Shown here: in pieces, positions 53,505 to 63,683 of the stretch
Numbering within the stretch: the stretch's first letter is position 1
How the letters are laid out: each line of letters starts with the position of its first letter
The notes under the pieces: generated by a model
Database searches by the model: none
What the model was told of the DNA's origin: nothing
What the model saw: only the letters and a program-made list of their open reading frames with translations
Made by a program: the position numbers and the translations under genes
NCBI GenBank assembly: GCA_012840965.1
Contig: DUVQ01000009.1
Span: 18,028-82,027 of the forward strand
Direction: 5' to 3'
DNA length: 64,000 bases
Source: Oligoflexales bacterium
Lineage (GTDB): Bacteria > Myxococcota_A > UBA9042 > DTJE01

Positions 53505-56500
53505 ATGAAGGCCCGATGGCAATTATGGGGGTTGGCGTTAAGTCTAACTGGCTTAGTCGCCTGTGCCACAGACGTTGGCACTATTGATAGGACACAAAAC
53601 GACAAGCTAGAAAAGAAGATGTTCGCCGGTCTTTGGTACCTTGCCCAAACGGTTATCGACATCCCCCAAAGCGGCGCATTCAGCTTCGTTGGAGAGATGA
53701 ACTTTGGTGGTACCAGTAAGGTCGTCTTCGACATCAGCGAATCCACTTTGACTGTGTACCCCGTTTCTGAGTACATCGAAGGTGCGGAAAAGAAATGGAA
53801 CACGCACAAAATCCGCAAATACTGGGATGACAGGTGCCTTGACCGAGAGTCCGATGCTCCTGAGTATGGGTGCATTGATGGCAAAGACAACTTGGGCAAC
53901 CCAGATAAGCTTTGCTGCTACGTCGAGCAGTACGTTGGGCAGCCTGTTGCCATCTTTGACATCAAGTCCCACTTTGATGTCATCCGTAGGTACAATCCGC
54001 AAACTGGTGAACAGTCCAACGTGATCGAGGAGAACACTACGGATAAGTTCTGGTGGCAGCGTAAGTACATGCGGGTTAACTGGGCTCGCAATAGGGTGGC
54101 TGACTATACCTTCATGGCTAGGATGATCGACCAGTCCCCCGTTGACTACTACGTCCAGGAATTCGAGGGTGAGAGGGGAAATCCTGATGCTCCGACAATT
54201 ACTGACGATTACATCGACGTGGTCACCAAGGTATATGGCCAGCCGCAAAGTACTGGAAGCTGCGACGTTTATGGAGTTTCCTATGGCGACTGCGCCCCTG
54301 CGGTAGTTAAATTCAGGACCGCCTTCCGCAAAGTGGATCCAGACCAAAACTACGAACCGTTGCGATTCCACAACGAGGTTGAGCAGGCCCTGTTTGGTTA
54401 CTTCCTGACGGAACGAAACACATATGACGAAGATTGGGGGTTGATTGAATCTGGTAGAACTTCTTTCATCAACCGTTGGAATCTGTGGGCTAATTCCTTC
54501 AAGGAAGAAGAGGTGATTGGTCTGGATGGTAATCCTAAGCCTTGTTTCAAGGATTGGGCCAATACCGGTTGCGATACTGAAAACATTGAAGGTTCAAAGG
54601 AATTCTGTAAGGCAGACGATTGGTACACCCATGGAACCTGTGTACTGCGAACTCCGCTGCCTTACTCTGCGCGTGGACTGAAACCGATATTGTTTACAGT
54701 ATCCCATGAACTGCCTGAATCGCTTTGGCCAGCCACAATGAGAATGGCCGAAGTTTGGTCAAAGGCCTTCAAGGAAACAGTCGCGTGGCTGTACTTCTGG
54801 GAAGAAAAGGGCTTGATTCATGGCCAAAATCAGCTTCGTGAGTGTCAAACAAACGCCGATTGTGCAAGCCATGCACTTGTTGATACAACCTTTGAACTCG
54901 ACAAGGTCGATGGCGACAACCTGCCTAAAAACAATAGGGGCGGAATTCTGTGGTCTAACATGAACAAAACCATGGTTATACTGCCAAACAAGGGCATTTC
55001 CATGCCTGACTGGCGGTTTCCAGATGGTTTAAATGCAAAGTGCGCCGTGCGACTTGTTAACTTGGCTGGCGAAGCACCTGCCAACCTAGACGTTGCTGGC
55101 GTAAATGTCCTTTCTAACGTGCCAGCTTTGACCACCTCCTCCTACAATCCTGATGTACCCGGATATGCTGTAATTGACCCAGTAAACGGCGCTAATTTCG
55201 AAGTGCGAGGCGTTGGCTCTGTTACTGCCGATTGCCCTGCCAACCACATCGTTACCGTTGTCGCTGCCCCTGGGAAGGTATTCACGGCGACCACACCCAA
55301 ACTTGTGACCGCTATTTCAGGCCTTAGGGTTATAAACGCGACTGACATCGACATTGACGTCTCGATCAATGGCGGTCTGCGATTTGGCAATCTTGCACCA
55401 AAAGCCAACACTGGTTACATGGAAATTGCTGGTGGTAGCAATGGAACTTATCTGCCCGCAGATTTCGTCCCACAACGCCTTGTTGCCACTGAGGCCGGCA
55501 GTCGTGGTGACCTGACCTGTTTCCGCACAGATCACCTTAACAAGTGCGTCGGTTATGGCCATAACCTTACCGAGGCTGACTGGACAAGATGGGAAACCAT
55601 CCTGGGTTCACTTCCCGAAATGTTCGTCCTGTGCCGAAACACTTACACCCCCAAGAACGATGAGACTGGGGAACAAAACGACGACATGTGGCAGACCAAC
55701 CTGTACGCTCCGTGGACTGAGATCGTCAATGCCACAAACGAACAACTGGCCTTGCTTCCAAAGGTCAACCCCTGCGTTGACTTCCTGTTTGGTGCTGACA
55801 AGTTGGGGCCAGAAGAGAGGCTTGAAAATGCCAGCAAGATGAAGAAAATCGGTGACTCTCGCTACAGCAGTGTTAACTGGGTCAGCGAATCTCAGTACTC
55901 GTCTCCGCTTGGTTATGGTCCTAGCGCCTCAGACCCAGACACTGGCGAAATCTTCTGGGGTACCGCCAATATTTATGGCGCCTACATGTATTATTACGCG
56001 AACATGTATCGTGACCTCTTTGACCTGATCTCCGGCAAACTCAGCACCTCGGACTACGTCCTAGGCCAAAACGTCAGGGAATGGGTCGCCGGCAAGGCAA
56101 CAGGCTCCAGAGAAGCGGCACTGCAAACGGAAAGTGTTGATTCTATGATGTCTATGCCTGATCAGGGTGCTGCGATGAGAAGTGCCATGCAGCATGAATT
56201 GGACCCATCCGTTTACATGGCTCACGATGGGCGCCCAGTCAGTCACATGGACATCTACAACGTGATCCTTGACAAGGACCTCGGCCGCAAGCTTCAAGGC
56301 GCACTGCCTACCCTTGGTAATGGCCAGGGCAAAGTCAGACTTAACGCTGTTAAGGGCACTCCTTACGAGCACCTGTTGTACAACTCCGAAGTTGAGATGC
56401 TTCATGAGGCTGGCCAAGTTGCATCAGCTTCACCTGTTGACTGGGCAACGTTGGAAGACTTCAACAAGAAGGAACGTCAACGCCATCAATTCCTGGGCGC

Positions 56501-58844
56501 TCATAACTACTGCTACTCGGACTTCTCGGACGAAGGCTTGATTGGTAGTGTCAAGGCTTGGGCGTGTATCGGTGATGACCCAAGACCTCGATGCACCAGG
56601 GAAAGCTTCGACCCGTTAGATGTAACGACGTACTACAACAACAAGTGCTGCATTGACGATGGCGAGCTTTTGGCTGAGGCCATCTTGATGCGTTTCTATG
56701 CTGCTGTAGTTGAGCACGAAGTCGGACACACCGTCGGTCTACGCCACAACTTTTCGGCATCCACGGACGTCTTTAACTTCTTTGATCCATATTATGACAT
56801 CAGAGAGCTTGAGCCAGTCCCATGTGTTGGCCATTCCGAGTGTGACCAGGCTTTGGGTCAGTTCTGCAAAGATGGTTATTGCCACCAGAAAAAGGCTACA
56901 ACCTGTAGTAGGAAAGAGGACTGTGGTTATATCCAAGACAACGGCAATGTTGACCATTACGACACCTTTGACTGCGTCAGCAGCAAGTGTGTCGAGTTGG
57001 TGCGCTGTGGTCTGCAAGGCCAGTGTCCAGATGGTATGACCTGCAATGGTGCTGATCGTAACTGCTACGAGAACTCAAACGGCACTATGGTCAGAAAGGA
57101 AATTCCCGTAGATGCGGACAACTCTTTGATTCGGCAGATGATTCCACGCGGTCCATTGACTGCCTCGGAAATTGAGAAGGGCCGGACGATTTATCAATAT
57201 TCATCGATTATGGACTACGGTCAACGTTGGAACTCCGACGTTATGGAGCTTGGTAAGTACGACACTGCGGCGATTCGTTTTGGTTATGGAAGCTTGGTTG
57301 ACGTTTACCAAGACACAAGACATCTGCATGACAGCGTTCACCAGTTTGCCCAAGCATATGGTTACAATTCAGATTCCCAAACGTCTGACAATATGGAAAC
57401 ATCAAGCTGGAACTGGGGTATCTACTTCTCGCAGTTCTACTTCTTGAACAACATGATTGGGGTAGAAGCCAACCGGACAGATGGACCATATGCCAGAAAC
57501 AGGGCGGCAACTCCGTTCTACCAGATTCAGCTTGAACAGCAGATGGTTACCAACTACTACCGTGAATACTCTGAATTAAGCCGAGTGCAGGTCCCTTATA
57601 AGTTCAACGGAGACGAATACGACGGCAACGTTGGCATCTTGACCTGGGACACCGGTATCGACCCATTGGAAATCGTCCATAACTTTGGCATTTCATTGAA
57701 GGACTACTACCTTATGGACGCCTTCAAACGTGACCGTTATGGCTTTGGTTTGAACGCGGACCCACTTAGCTATATGTCAAGGATTGCCAGCCGTTACATG
57801 GATGCCATGCGTGGTTCTGCCATGTACTACGCCTTGTTTGGACACATCCTTAAGAACTACGGTTGGAGGGCCATCTGGGCTAACGGCCGGATGATGGGAT
57901 GGGGGCTGCGTCGGGCATCTGAGACTGGATTCGAGATTTTGGCTAACACCTTGGCGTCTCCAGCTCCAGGTTCCTTCAAGCTGAATAAAGACACCAAGCT
58001 CTACGAAAATATTAGCTACGATTCGGGTGTACCCGGTTCCGAGCTGAATATTGGTCTGGGGCTTGGTAAGTATCCCTACACCAGATTCTCTGAGCAGGCA
58101 GGCTATTTCCAGTGGCAACACGCTGAATCCATTGGCTCGTTCTGGGAGAAGCTTGCTGCCATTATGACGCTTACTGACTCAACTGTTTACTTCACCACTA
58201 ACTATGTTGGTGAGCAGCTCAACATCGGCGTTGGTACTTCTATTGGGTTTAACACCATGTATCCTCGCCAGTTGACTGAGGTATTCGGGTCGATCATCGT
58301 AGGTGACAAGGACTATCACGCTTGGTCCGCCGAAGGAGGCAGGGCTCAACCCAGAAAGTATTTTGACGAATACAACATGGATGCCTACACAGTTTCCCCG
58401 TCCCCTTATCTGACCCAGAACAAGGACAAGCCTGCGACAATGGTTGAGCCTTCGATAGACAACCTGACCTTGAAGGCTTATCTGTTGCTTTATGGAATGG
58501 CCTATCTGCCAGCATCCTTCGATCCGGCATTCTTGGATTCCTTCGCTATATGTATTGATGGCAGTGGCAGTTGCCCGGATATCAGCCCAAGTTCCGGCAT
58601 CGTTCCCGAGACCTTCACCGATCCATTTGGTGGAAAGACCTACCGAGTCTGGGCACCTGTTTACAGGACGGACTGGTATTCGCCCAATGTTGCGCTGGTT
58701 CGTAAGGCACAAGCCCAACAGGCAGCTTGGGAAGCTGCGGACGACGACGCTAAGGTCCAGGCTGAAATGGAATTGCGTGAGTCGATTGAGACATTGGATT
58801 TAATGCGTGGCCTGTATGAAATCTACAGCGCCATGCGCATTTAG
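53505..58844 (+). CDS. Very large zinc-metalloprotease lipoprotein, paralogue 1
   Basis: The 1779-residue product starts after GGAGG with a lipobox (LTGLVAC) followed by ATDVGTIDRTQ, which recurs in the next gene. The zinc site H1071-EVG-H1075-TVGLR-H1081 (HExxHxxGxxH) and SSIMDYGQRW, a Met-turn, mark a metzincin. The family seems to be the DUF5117/DUF4953-type zinc-dependent metalloprotease. A Cys-rich insert (about 1105-1190) separates these two motifs. It would be an outer-membrane-anchored protease of unknown substrate. The two genes are probably cotranscribed, 63 bp apart. Confidence 0.85.
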   Translation: MKARWQLWGLALSLTGLVACATDVGTIDRTQNDKLEKKMFAGLWYLAQTVIDIPQSGAFSFVGEMNFGGTSKVVFDISESTLTVYPVSEYIEGAEKKWNTHKIRKYWDDRCLDRESDAPEYGCIDGKDNLGNPDKLCCYVEQYVGQPVAIFDIKSHFDVIRRYNPQTGEQSNVIEENTTDKFWWQRKYMRVNWARNRVADYTFMARMIDQSPVDYYVQEFEGERGNPDAPTITDDYIDVVTKVYGQPQSTGSCDVYGVSYGDCAPAVVKFRTAFRKVDPDQNYEPLRFHNEVEQALFGYFLTERNTYDEDWGLIESGRTSFINRWNLWANSFKEEEVIGLDGNPKPCFKDWANTGCDTENIEGSKEFCKADDWYTHGTCVLRTPLPYSARGLKPILFTVSHELPESLWPATMRMAEVWSKAFKETVAWLYFWEEKGLIHGQNQLRECQTNADCASHALVDTTFELDKVDGDNLPKNNRGGILWSNMNKTMVILPNKGISMPDWRFPDGLNAKCAVRLVNLAGEAPANLDVAGVNVLSNVPALTTSSYNPDVPGYAVIDPVNGANFEVRGVGSVTADCPANHIVTVVAAPGKVFTATTPKLVTAISGLRVINATDIDIDVSINGGLRFGNLAPKANTGYMEIAGGSNGTYLPADFVPQRLVATEAGSRGDLTCFRTDHLNKCVGYGHNLTEADWTRWETILGSLPEMFVLCRNTYTPKNDETGEQNDDMWQTNLYAPWTEIVNATNEQLALLPKVNPCVDFLFGADKLGPEERLENASKMKKIGDSRYSSVNWVSESQYSSPLGYGPSASDPDTGEIFWGTANIYGAYMYYYANMYRDLFDLISGKLSTSDYVLGQNVREWVAGKATGSREAALQTESVDSMMSMPDQGAAMRSAMQHELDPSVYMAHDGRPVSHMDIYNVILDKDLGRKLQGALPTLGNGQGKVRLNAVKGTPYEHLLYNSEVEMLHEAGQVASASPVDWATLEDFNKKERQRHQFLGAHNYCYSDFSDEGLIGSVKAWACIGDDPRPRCTRESFDPLDVTTYYNNKCCIDDGELLAEAILMRFYAAVVEHEVGHTVGLRHNFSASTDVFNFFDPYYDIRELEPVPCVGHSECDQALGQFCKDGYCHQKKATTCSRKEDCGYIQDNGNVDHYDTFDCVSSKCVELVRCGLQGQCPDGMTCNGADRNCYENSNGTMVRKEIPVDADNSLIRQMIPRGPLTASEIEKGRTIYQYSSIMDYGQRWNSDVMELGKYDTAAIRFGYGSLVDVYQDTRHLHDSVHQFAQAYGYNSDSQTSDNMETSSWNWGIYFSQFYFLNNMIGVEANRTDGPYARNRAATPFYQIQLEQQMVTNYYREYSELSRVQVPYKFNGDEYDGNVGILTWDTGIDPLEIVHNFGISLKDYYLMDAFKRDRYGFGLNADPLSYMSRIASRYMDAMRGSAMYYALFGHILKNYGWRAIWANGRMMGWGLRRASETGFEILANTLASPAPGSFKLNKDTKLYENISYDSGVPGSELNIGLGLGKYPYTRFSEQAGYFQWQHAESIGSFWEKLAAIMTLTDSTVYFTTNYVGEQLNIGVGTSIGFNTMYPRQLTEVFGSIIVGDKDYHAWSAEGGRAQPRKYFDEYNMDAYTVSPSPYLTQNKDKPATMVEPSIDNLTLKAYLLLYGMAYLPASFDPAFLDSFAICIDGSGSCPDISPSSGIVPETFTDPFGGKTYRVWAPVYRTDWYSPNVALVRKAQAQQAAWEAADDDAKVQAEMELRESIETLDLMRGLYEIYSAMRI

Positions 58845-58907
58845 GCAGGGGGTATGACCATGAGGAAACTTACTTACAACATGGCTCAGACTCCAGGAGG
58901 AAGATTC

Positions 58908-61900
58908 ATGAGACATTCAGTCAAGGCCGTCCTGCCGATGCTCACGTTGCTGGTCGTATCTTGTGCGCAGGACTTAGGCACCATAGACCGTGTACAACAC
59001 AACCCAGTTGCGAAACGAGACATTCTTTTCCATGAAGATGGAACCAGAAAGGAGTGGTTCGTTCAGGTAACTACCATTGAGGCTCCCTACGCTTCGGCGT
59101 ACAGCTTTGTTGGCGATCAGGGACCGATGGAACGGGGCGTTTTCGAGATTCAGGAAGGCGTGCTGTACTTCTATCGTTCTTATTCATTCGCGGAAAACGA
59201 ATGGGTTGGAAATCCCAGAACTGACGTCGACCAGCGCTTGACGAACGAGGATGGGTCACCCTACTTGATAGATGGTAAAGAGGTGTGGACATCTAAAAAC
59301 ACACCTTTGCTGGCCTACCCTATTACTTCTCACATGGACATCATTTGGGAATACAACCCCAATACTGGTGAAAAGACCAACGTGCGAGTTGAAAACACAA
59401 CTGATCGCATGTGGTACGAACGCGAGTATATGAGGGTTACCTGGGGTAACAACTTAATGGTTTCCTGGGCTGGCTTTACCACGGCTATGCGCGTTGGTGG
59501 TACATACGCTGGTAATCTTGGGGTGCCTACCATTCATCACGATCTCTCTGCTCACAAGGAAACAGCACCCAGAATGAACCAAAAAGAAGGCTACATGGAT
59601 TTTGTGAATGACTGGACACTTACCGCTCAAACGGAAGAGCTGGAAGGCTATGGAACTATACCGTTGTGCTGGTTTTATGCCTGGTATTCCGGTGGCGTGT
59701 ATGAATGCATTTCCGAGAAAATCCAAACCAGAACCTCTTTCTTGGCTGTTGATATTGAAAGGGAAGCCGAATATGAGCCTCTACATTACGACGATTTTGA
59801 AATGAATCGTTTCGGTTACTTTAGGGAAGAGAGGCTGGTTTGGGACAAGGACTATGGCTTTACATATGATGGCGTTCGCAAAATGGTTAATCGCCATGAC
59901 ATCTTTAAGAAGGATGAAAATGGCAAAATCATCGGTGTTAAGCCCGTGATTTATCACTTGAATATCGGATATCCAAACGATTTGATCGACGAGGCAAACG
60001 GACTGGCGGCAGAGTGGAGTCGCGCCTTTGACGCGGCAGTAAAGGCTGCAACCGGAAAGCTGCCTTATGAGCTGCCAGCCTACCATGCGAATGGCCAGCC
60101 GATGCTCAAGGATGATGGAAGCGCAGTTCATGTTGCCAGCATGTTCATCGTCTGTGAAAACAATCGCCAGGATTTCGAAGCTCGTGATGCCGGCACCGTA
60201 GTTGCGGACGAAACCATCTGTGGCTCATTGGATGACTACAAGCCTCTTGGAGACCTTAGATACAACTTCTTGTCAGCAATCACGGCTCCGACGCAAGTTG
60301 GCCTTTATGGATACGGCCCCTCATCGGTTAACCCCTTGTCTGGGCGTATCGTTAAAGCTGCTGCAAACAACTACGTTGCGGCTATGCGTCTAGGAGCCAG
60401 AAGGGCTTTGGATCGCCTTGAACTGCTTGCTGGCGTGAAATCCTTTAGGGAAGTGGCTGATGGCGCTTACATCGCCCAAGATGTGCGAAACAAGAGCCTG
60501 GAAAGGACCACTTACTTCAAGCCTGGATATACCCGTGAAGAGGCTGTTGAGCTGGCCCAAAAATTGGTTCCTCCCGAGGTGCAGTCTGCGCTTACAGGTG
60601 GCGCCATTGGAAAAACTGACAGAAACCCCACTGCTGGCCGTATGGGAATGCTGGCGGCCAATCCTGACATTGAGGCGATGCTGATCTCTGATGACGTGCG
60701 TATGCTGTTTAAGGATCCGCGCCTTGGGGCTGCAAATAGTGGTGCTGTAAGTGGCCCTGGCGGCGCGTATGCTCTTCGCCATTGGGCAAACGCAAAGGGT
60801 GTTCAGGAACGCATCAAGGCAATGACTGAACAAACCAAGATGGGCCTTGATAAGGCTGACTATTACGATGGGGCAATCCTGCGTTTGGCCGACGAGTACA
60901 AGGCGCAATACGACAAGGCCCTTTGTGAAGGATTGAGAAACGTTCAAAACACCGCCTTTGACTTTAGCGCTTTCAATGATAGCAACCCATGCTCAACAAA
61001 GGCCTTGATTGGCCAGCTTCGTGAGGCTTTCGCTTATTACAGCCAGATGAGCCCCTATGCATACGAGCGAAGCGTCATCCCAACCCCGCTTGAAATGGAG
61101 ACTTTTGAGCCAATTTTGGTTGAATCCCAGAAGGCGATGAACGGGCTTTTGGATAAATTGCGCCAGGAATTCGCTCAGGAGCTTTACAAGCGGATTTACT
61201 GGGGCGTGGCAATTCATGAAGTCGGGCATACTCTTGGCCTGCGCCATAACTTTGAGGCCTCGACTGACGCCCTTAACTTCCCACAGGAATACTGGCAACT
61301 GCGAGTTACCAAGAATGGGGACAAATACGAACCAGTTGGCCTTTGGGGTGAGACCAAAACCCAGGTTGCTGCTGGGCTTAGGGAATATCAGTACTCTTCG
61401 GTTATGGACTACTATGCCAAGTTCAACATGCCGTGGCTTGGAATTGGATTGTATGATATCGCCGCGATTAAGTATGCTTACGCCAGAACGGTTGAAGTAT
61501 TCGAAAAGAATCCCGATTTGACCAAATTTGCCAAGTACATCGACATCGACCCCAGAGAGGTTTCTTCGGATAACCTGCCTGCCTTTAAGGAAAGGGGCGA
61601 AGGCTTTGGATTGGCGTTGCGACGAGTGCATGCTACCAATTATCCCAACTTCTGGGGCAACGTTGACGATATCTACAAGCGCCGTGACGTTCCAATTAGC
61701 GAGGTCATCGGGGCCAAGTGCGCAACTGAAGGTGCAAGCTGTGGTGATGGAAAGGTCTGTAAGCTGTTTTACGAAGGCTTGCGCTGCAGCCCGAAGGACC
61801 TAACGATGGTCCCCTATCGATTTGGTGGCGATGAACTCACCTTCGGTCTGCCTACAGTTGCAGTTTGGGACGATGGAGTGGACTCGTTTGAAATCGTGAA

Positions 61901-63272
61901 CAACCTGCGTGAAACCTACGAAAACAACTGGATTTTTGCTGGTTACTGGCATCAGGATCCTACTTACTGGCCGACGAACTACGGCAACTGGGTCCAGATG
62001 AACTTCTACCAAATGCGAAATCACTTCCAGTGGTGGGCAATCAACTACTCTGTGTACAACAAGAATGACTACTGGAAAAACCGCTTTGGAATGAGATGGG
62101 AAGAGGACTTGAACGGTGGTCTACCAGGCGCGATGGCTGCCCACATGTCCTTTAACGTGATGGCAAGCACCTTTGGTCGTCCCGAGCCTGCAAACTATGG
62201 GTACAACTGGATGACCATGCGCTACGAACCAGTTGACCAAGTAAACAGGAACAACTACACCACCCAGTTTATGCTGCTGGAGGAGCAAGGCGCTCGCCCA
62301 ATTTATGCAAACTGGGACTATAACGGCTACCAGCCAGTTGTTACCGCCTCTGGGTCCATTTATGAAAGGCTGGCCGCTTTCCAGATGCTGGCAGACCCAG
62401 AGACCCGTTTCATGGCCCAAGACTATATGGCGGACTCCAGGAAATTCCTTGTGAACTACGCCTCGGTTTTCCGTAATGAAGTCAGGGAGCTCTTTGGTGG
62501 TCTCATGGCCAACAACTCTGAAAAATATGGCTGGTGTGTACTGACTCACCCAACTTCCGGGCAGCCAATCGCTTTTGCGGATCGTGATTTCAGTGGTCTT
62601 GGCTATAACGGCCAGAACTGTACCAATTCCTATCGCGGCTGCTTCACTATGGATGGGGCAAATCCTGTTAAACTGACCAAAACGATTGCATATGACGACA
62701 CTGGTGAGACCTGTGCCAATGGCGAACAACTGTATGATTTAGCAGGCATTTCCCTGGAGCCAGAGCCAATGTATACGTTCCCAACTACCAGGTTCCGTAT
62801 CCCAATGTTGGCGGCTTACTATGGGATGGCGTTGTTGGTTGACAACTATGATCGCTCCTTCATGGACTCTGTAAGACTGTGGATTGCCGGCGACAAATAC
62901 CAGATCACACCTCCACCAGACGCAGAAGTCGCAACCTGTGAGGACCTGTTCTCAGGACGCATCTACAATACTTACAGGATGAAGGACGGTGGGTACTACC
63001 CTGCCTATGATCTGGTTAGCCAGTGTGACTTCCTGTTTTCCTGTTACGATCCAGCCAGAAATGGCAGCCTTACGGATGAAGAGGTCAAAGAGTGCAAGGC
63101 CTACGCTCGTGGTACAACTAGGGTCAACGAGCTGACTCTGGAAGATTTGGCCAATGACTATCTGTTCCACCCACTGCAGTTCCTGATTGGTAAGCTTGAG
63201 CTTATTCGTGCAATGCACTCGACTTACGAGTGGGGTACTTCCAACTATTCGTACGACGGAAGCGAAGGATAG
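58908..63272 (+). CDS. Very large zinc-metalloprotease lipoprotein, paralogue 2
   Basis: Start at 58908, chosen for GGAGGAA and the signal MRHSVKAVLPMLTLLVVSC; ATG 58854 would add 18 residues before it. The 1454-residue product shares QDLGTIDRVQ after the lipid Cys, TSHMDIIWEYNPNTGEKTNV and the zinc site H770-EVG-H774-TLGLR-H780 with the preceding gene. YSSVMDYYAKF is the equivalent Met-turn. It is shorter, lacking much of the Cys-rich insert. Duplication of the ancestor is the simplest explanation for the pair. Confidence 0.85.
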   Translation: MRHSVKAVLPMLTLLVVSCAQDLGTIDRVQHNPVAKRDILFHEDGTRKEWFVQVTTIEAPYASAYSFVGDQGPMERGVFEIQEGVLYFYRSYSFAENEWVGNPRTDVDQRLTNEDGSPYLIDGKEVWTSKNTPLLAYPITSHMDIIWEYNPNTGEKTNVRVENTTDRMWYEREYMRVTWGNNLMVSWAGFTTAMRVGGTYAGNLGVPTIHHDLSAHKETAPRMNQKEGYMDFVNDWTLTAQTEELEGYGTIPLCWFYAWYSGGVYECISEKIQTRTSFLAVDIEREAEYEPLHYDDFEMNRFGYFREERLVWDKDYGFTYDGVRKMVNRHDIFKKDENGKIIGVKPVIYHLNIGYPNDLIDEANGLAAEWSRAFDAAVKAATGKLPYELPAYHANGQPMLKDDGSAVHVASMFIVCENNRQDFEARDAGTVVADETICGSLDDYKPLGDLRYNFLSAITAPTQVGLYGYGPSSVNPLSGRIVKAAANNYVAAMRLGARRALDRLELLAGVKSFREVADGAYIAQDVRNKSLERTTYFKPGYTREEAVELAQKLVPPEVQSALTGGAIGKTDRNPTAGRMGMLAANPDIEAMLISDDVRMLFKDPRLGAANSGAVSGPGGAYALRHWANAKGVQERIKAMTEQTKMGLDKADYYDGAILRLADEYKAQYDKALCEGLRNVQNTAFDFSAFNDSNPCSTKALIGQLREAFAYYSQMSPYAYERSVIPTPLEMETFEPILVESQKAMNGLLDKLRQEFAQELYKRIYWGVAIHEVGHTLGLRHNFEASTDALNFPQEYWQLRVTKNGDKYEPVGLWGETKTQVAAGLREYQYSSVMDYYAKFNMPWLGIGLYDIAAIKYAYARTVEVFEKNPDLTKFAKYIDIDPREVSSDNLPAFKERGEGFGLALRRVHATNYPNFWGNVDDIYKRRDVPISEVIGAKCATEGASCGDGKVCKLFYEGLRCSPKDLTMVPYRFGGDELTFGLPTVAVWDDGVDSFEIVNNLRETYENNWIFAGYWHQDPTYWPTNYGNWVQMNFYQMRNHFQWWAINYSVYNKNDYWKNRFGMRWEEDLNGGLPGAMAAHMSFNVMASTFGRPEPANYGYNWMTMRYEPVDQVNRNNYTTQFMLLEEQGARPIYANWDYNGYQPVVTASGSIYERLAAFQMLADPETRFMAQDYMADSRKFLVNYASVFRNEVRELFGGLMANNSEKYGWCVLTHPTSGQPIAFADRDFSGLGYNGQNCTNSYRGCFTMDGANPVKLTKTIAYDDTGETCANGEQLYDLAGISLEPEPMYTFPTTRFRIPMLAAYYGMALLVDNYDRSFMDSVRLWIAGDKYQITPPPDAEVATCEDLFSGRIYNTYRMKDGGYYPAYDLVSQCDFLFSCYDPARNGSLTDEEVKECKAYARGTTRVNELTLEDLANDYLFHPLQFLIGKLELIRAMHSTYEWGTSNYSYDGSEG

Positions 63273-63335
63273 GCATTCACTTCTTGACAGCTACCATTTT
63301 GGTTGATATCTAAAGACATAATGCCTGGAGGAATT

Positions 63336-63683
63336 ATGCGCAGGCTGATTGTCATATGCGCCCTTGCAACGCTTGCAACATCTTGTGCCTCTATTGACAC
63401 CGCTACAGGCGTCAGACAGGTGGCGAAGGACATTGATGCGGCGAGGGCCGAGCGTTTGGATGCCGGCTCTAAATACGAATTTGAGGCGGCCCTTTTGTAC
63501 TTGGAGTATGCCATACAACTGCAGGGACGTGGCGAGTATGAAATGGCGAAAGGTTACGTTGCCAAGGCTCAGCAGGCGCTGGTCCAAGGCAGAGAGCAGT
63601 TGGAAATCAACTTGAAGTGGCAAAGAGTTGTGGAGGATAAGAAAGCGCAGGCATCTCAACCTGAAGGCGGTGTCCAACCATGA
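63336..63683 (+). CDS. Small lipoprotein with helical DUF4398-like domain
   Basis: Start at 63336 (GGAGG). The 115-residue product has a lipobox (LATLATSC) and then an amphipathic helix-turn-helix. The segment GSKYEFEAALLYLEYAIQLQGRGEYEMAKGYVAKAQQAL resembles DUF4398/TPR-like helices. It overlaps the next gene by 4 bp (ATGA) and is probably coexpressed with it. Confidence 0.75.
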   Translation: MRRLIVICALATLATSCASIDTATGVRQVAKDIDAARAERLDAGSKYEFEAALLYLEYAIQLQGRGEYEMAKGYVAKAQQALVQGREQLEINLKWQRVVEDKKAQASQPEGGVQP

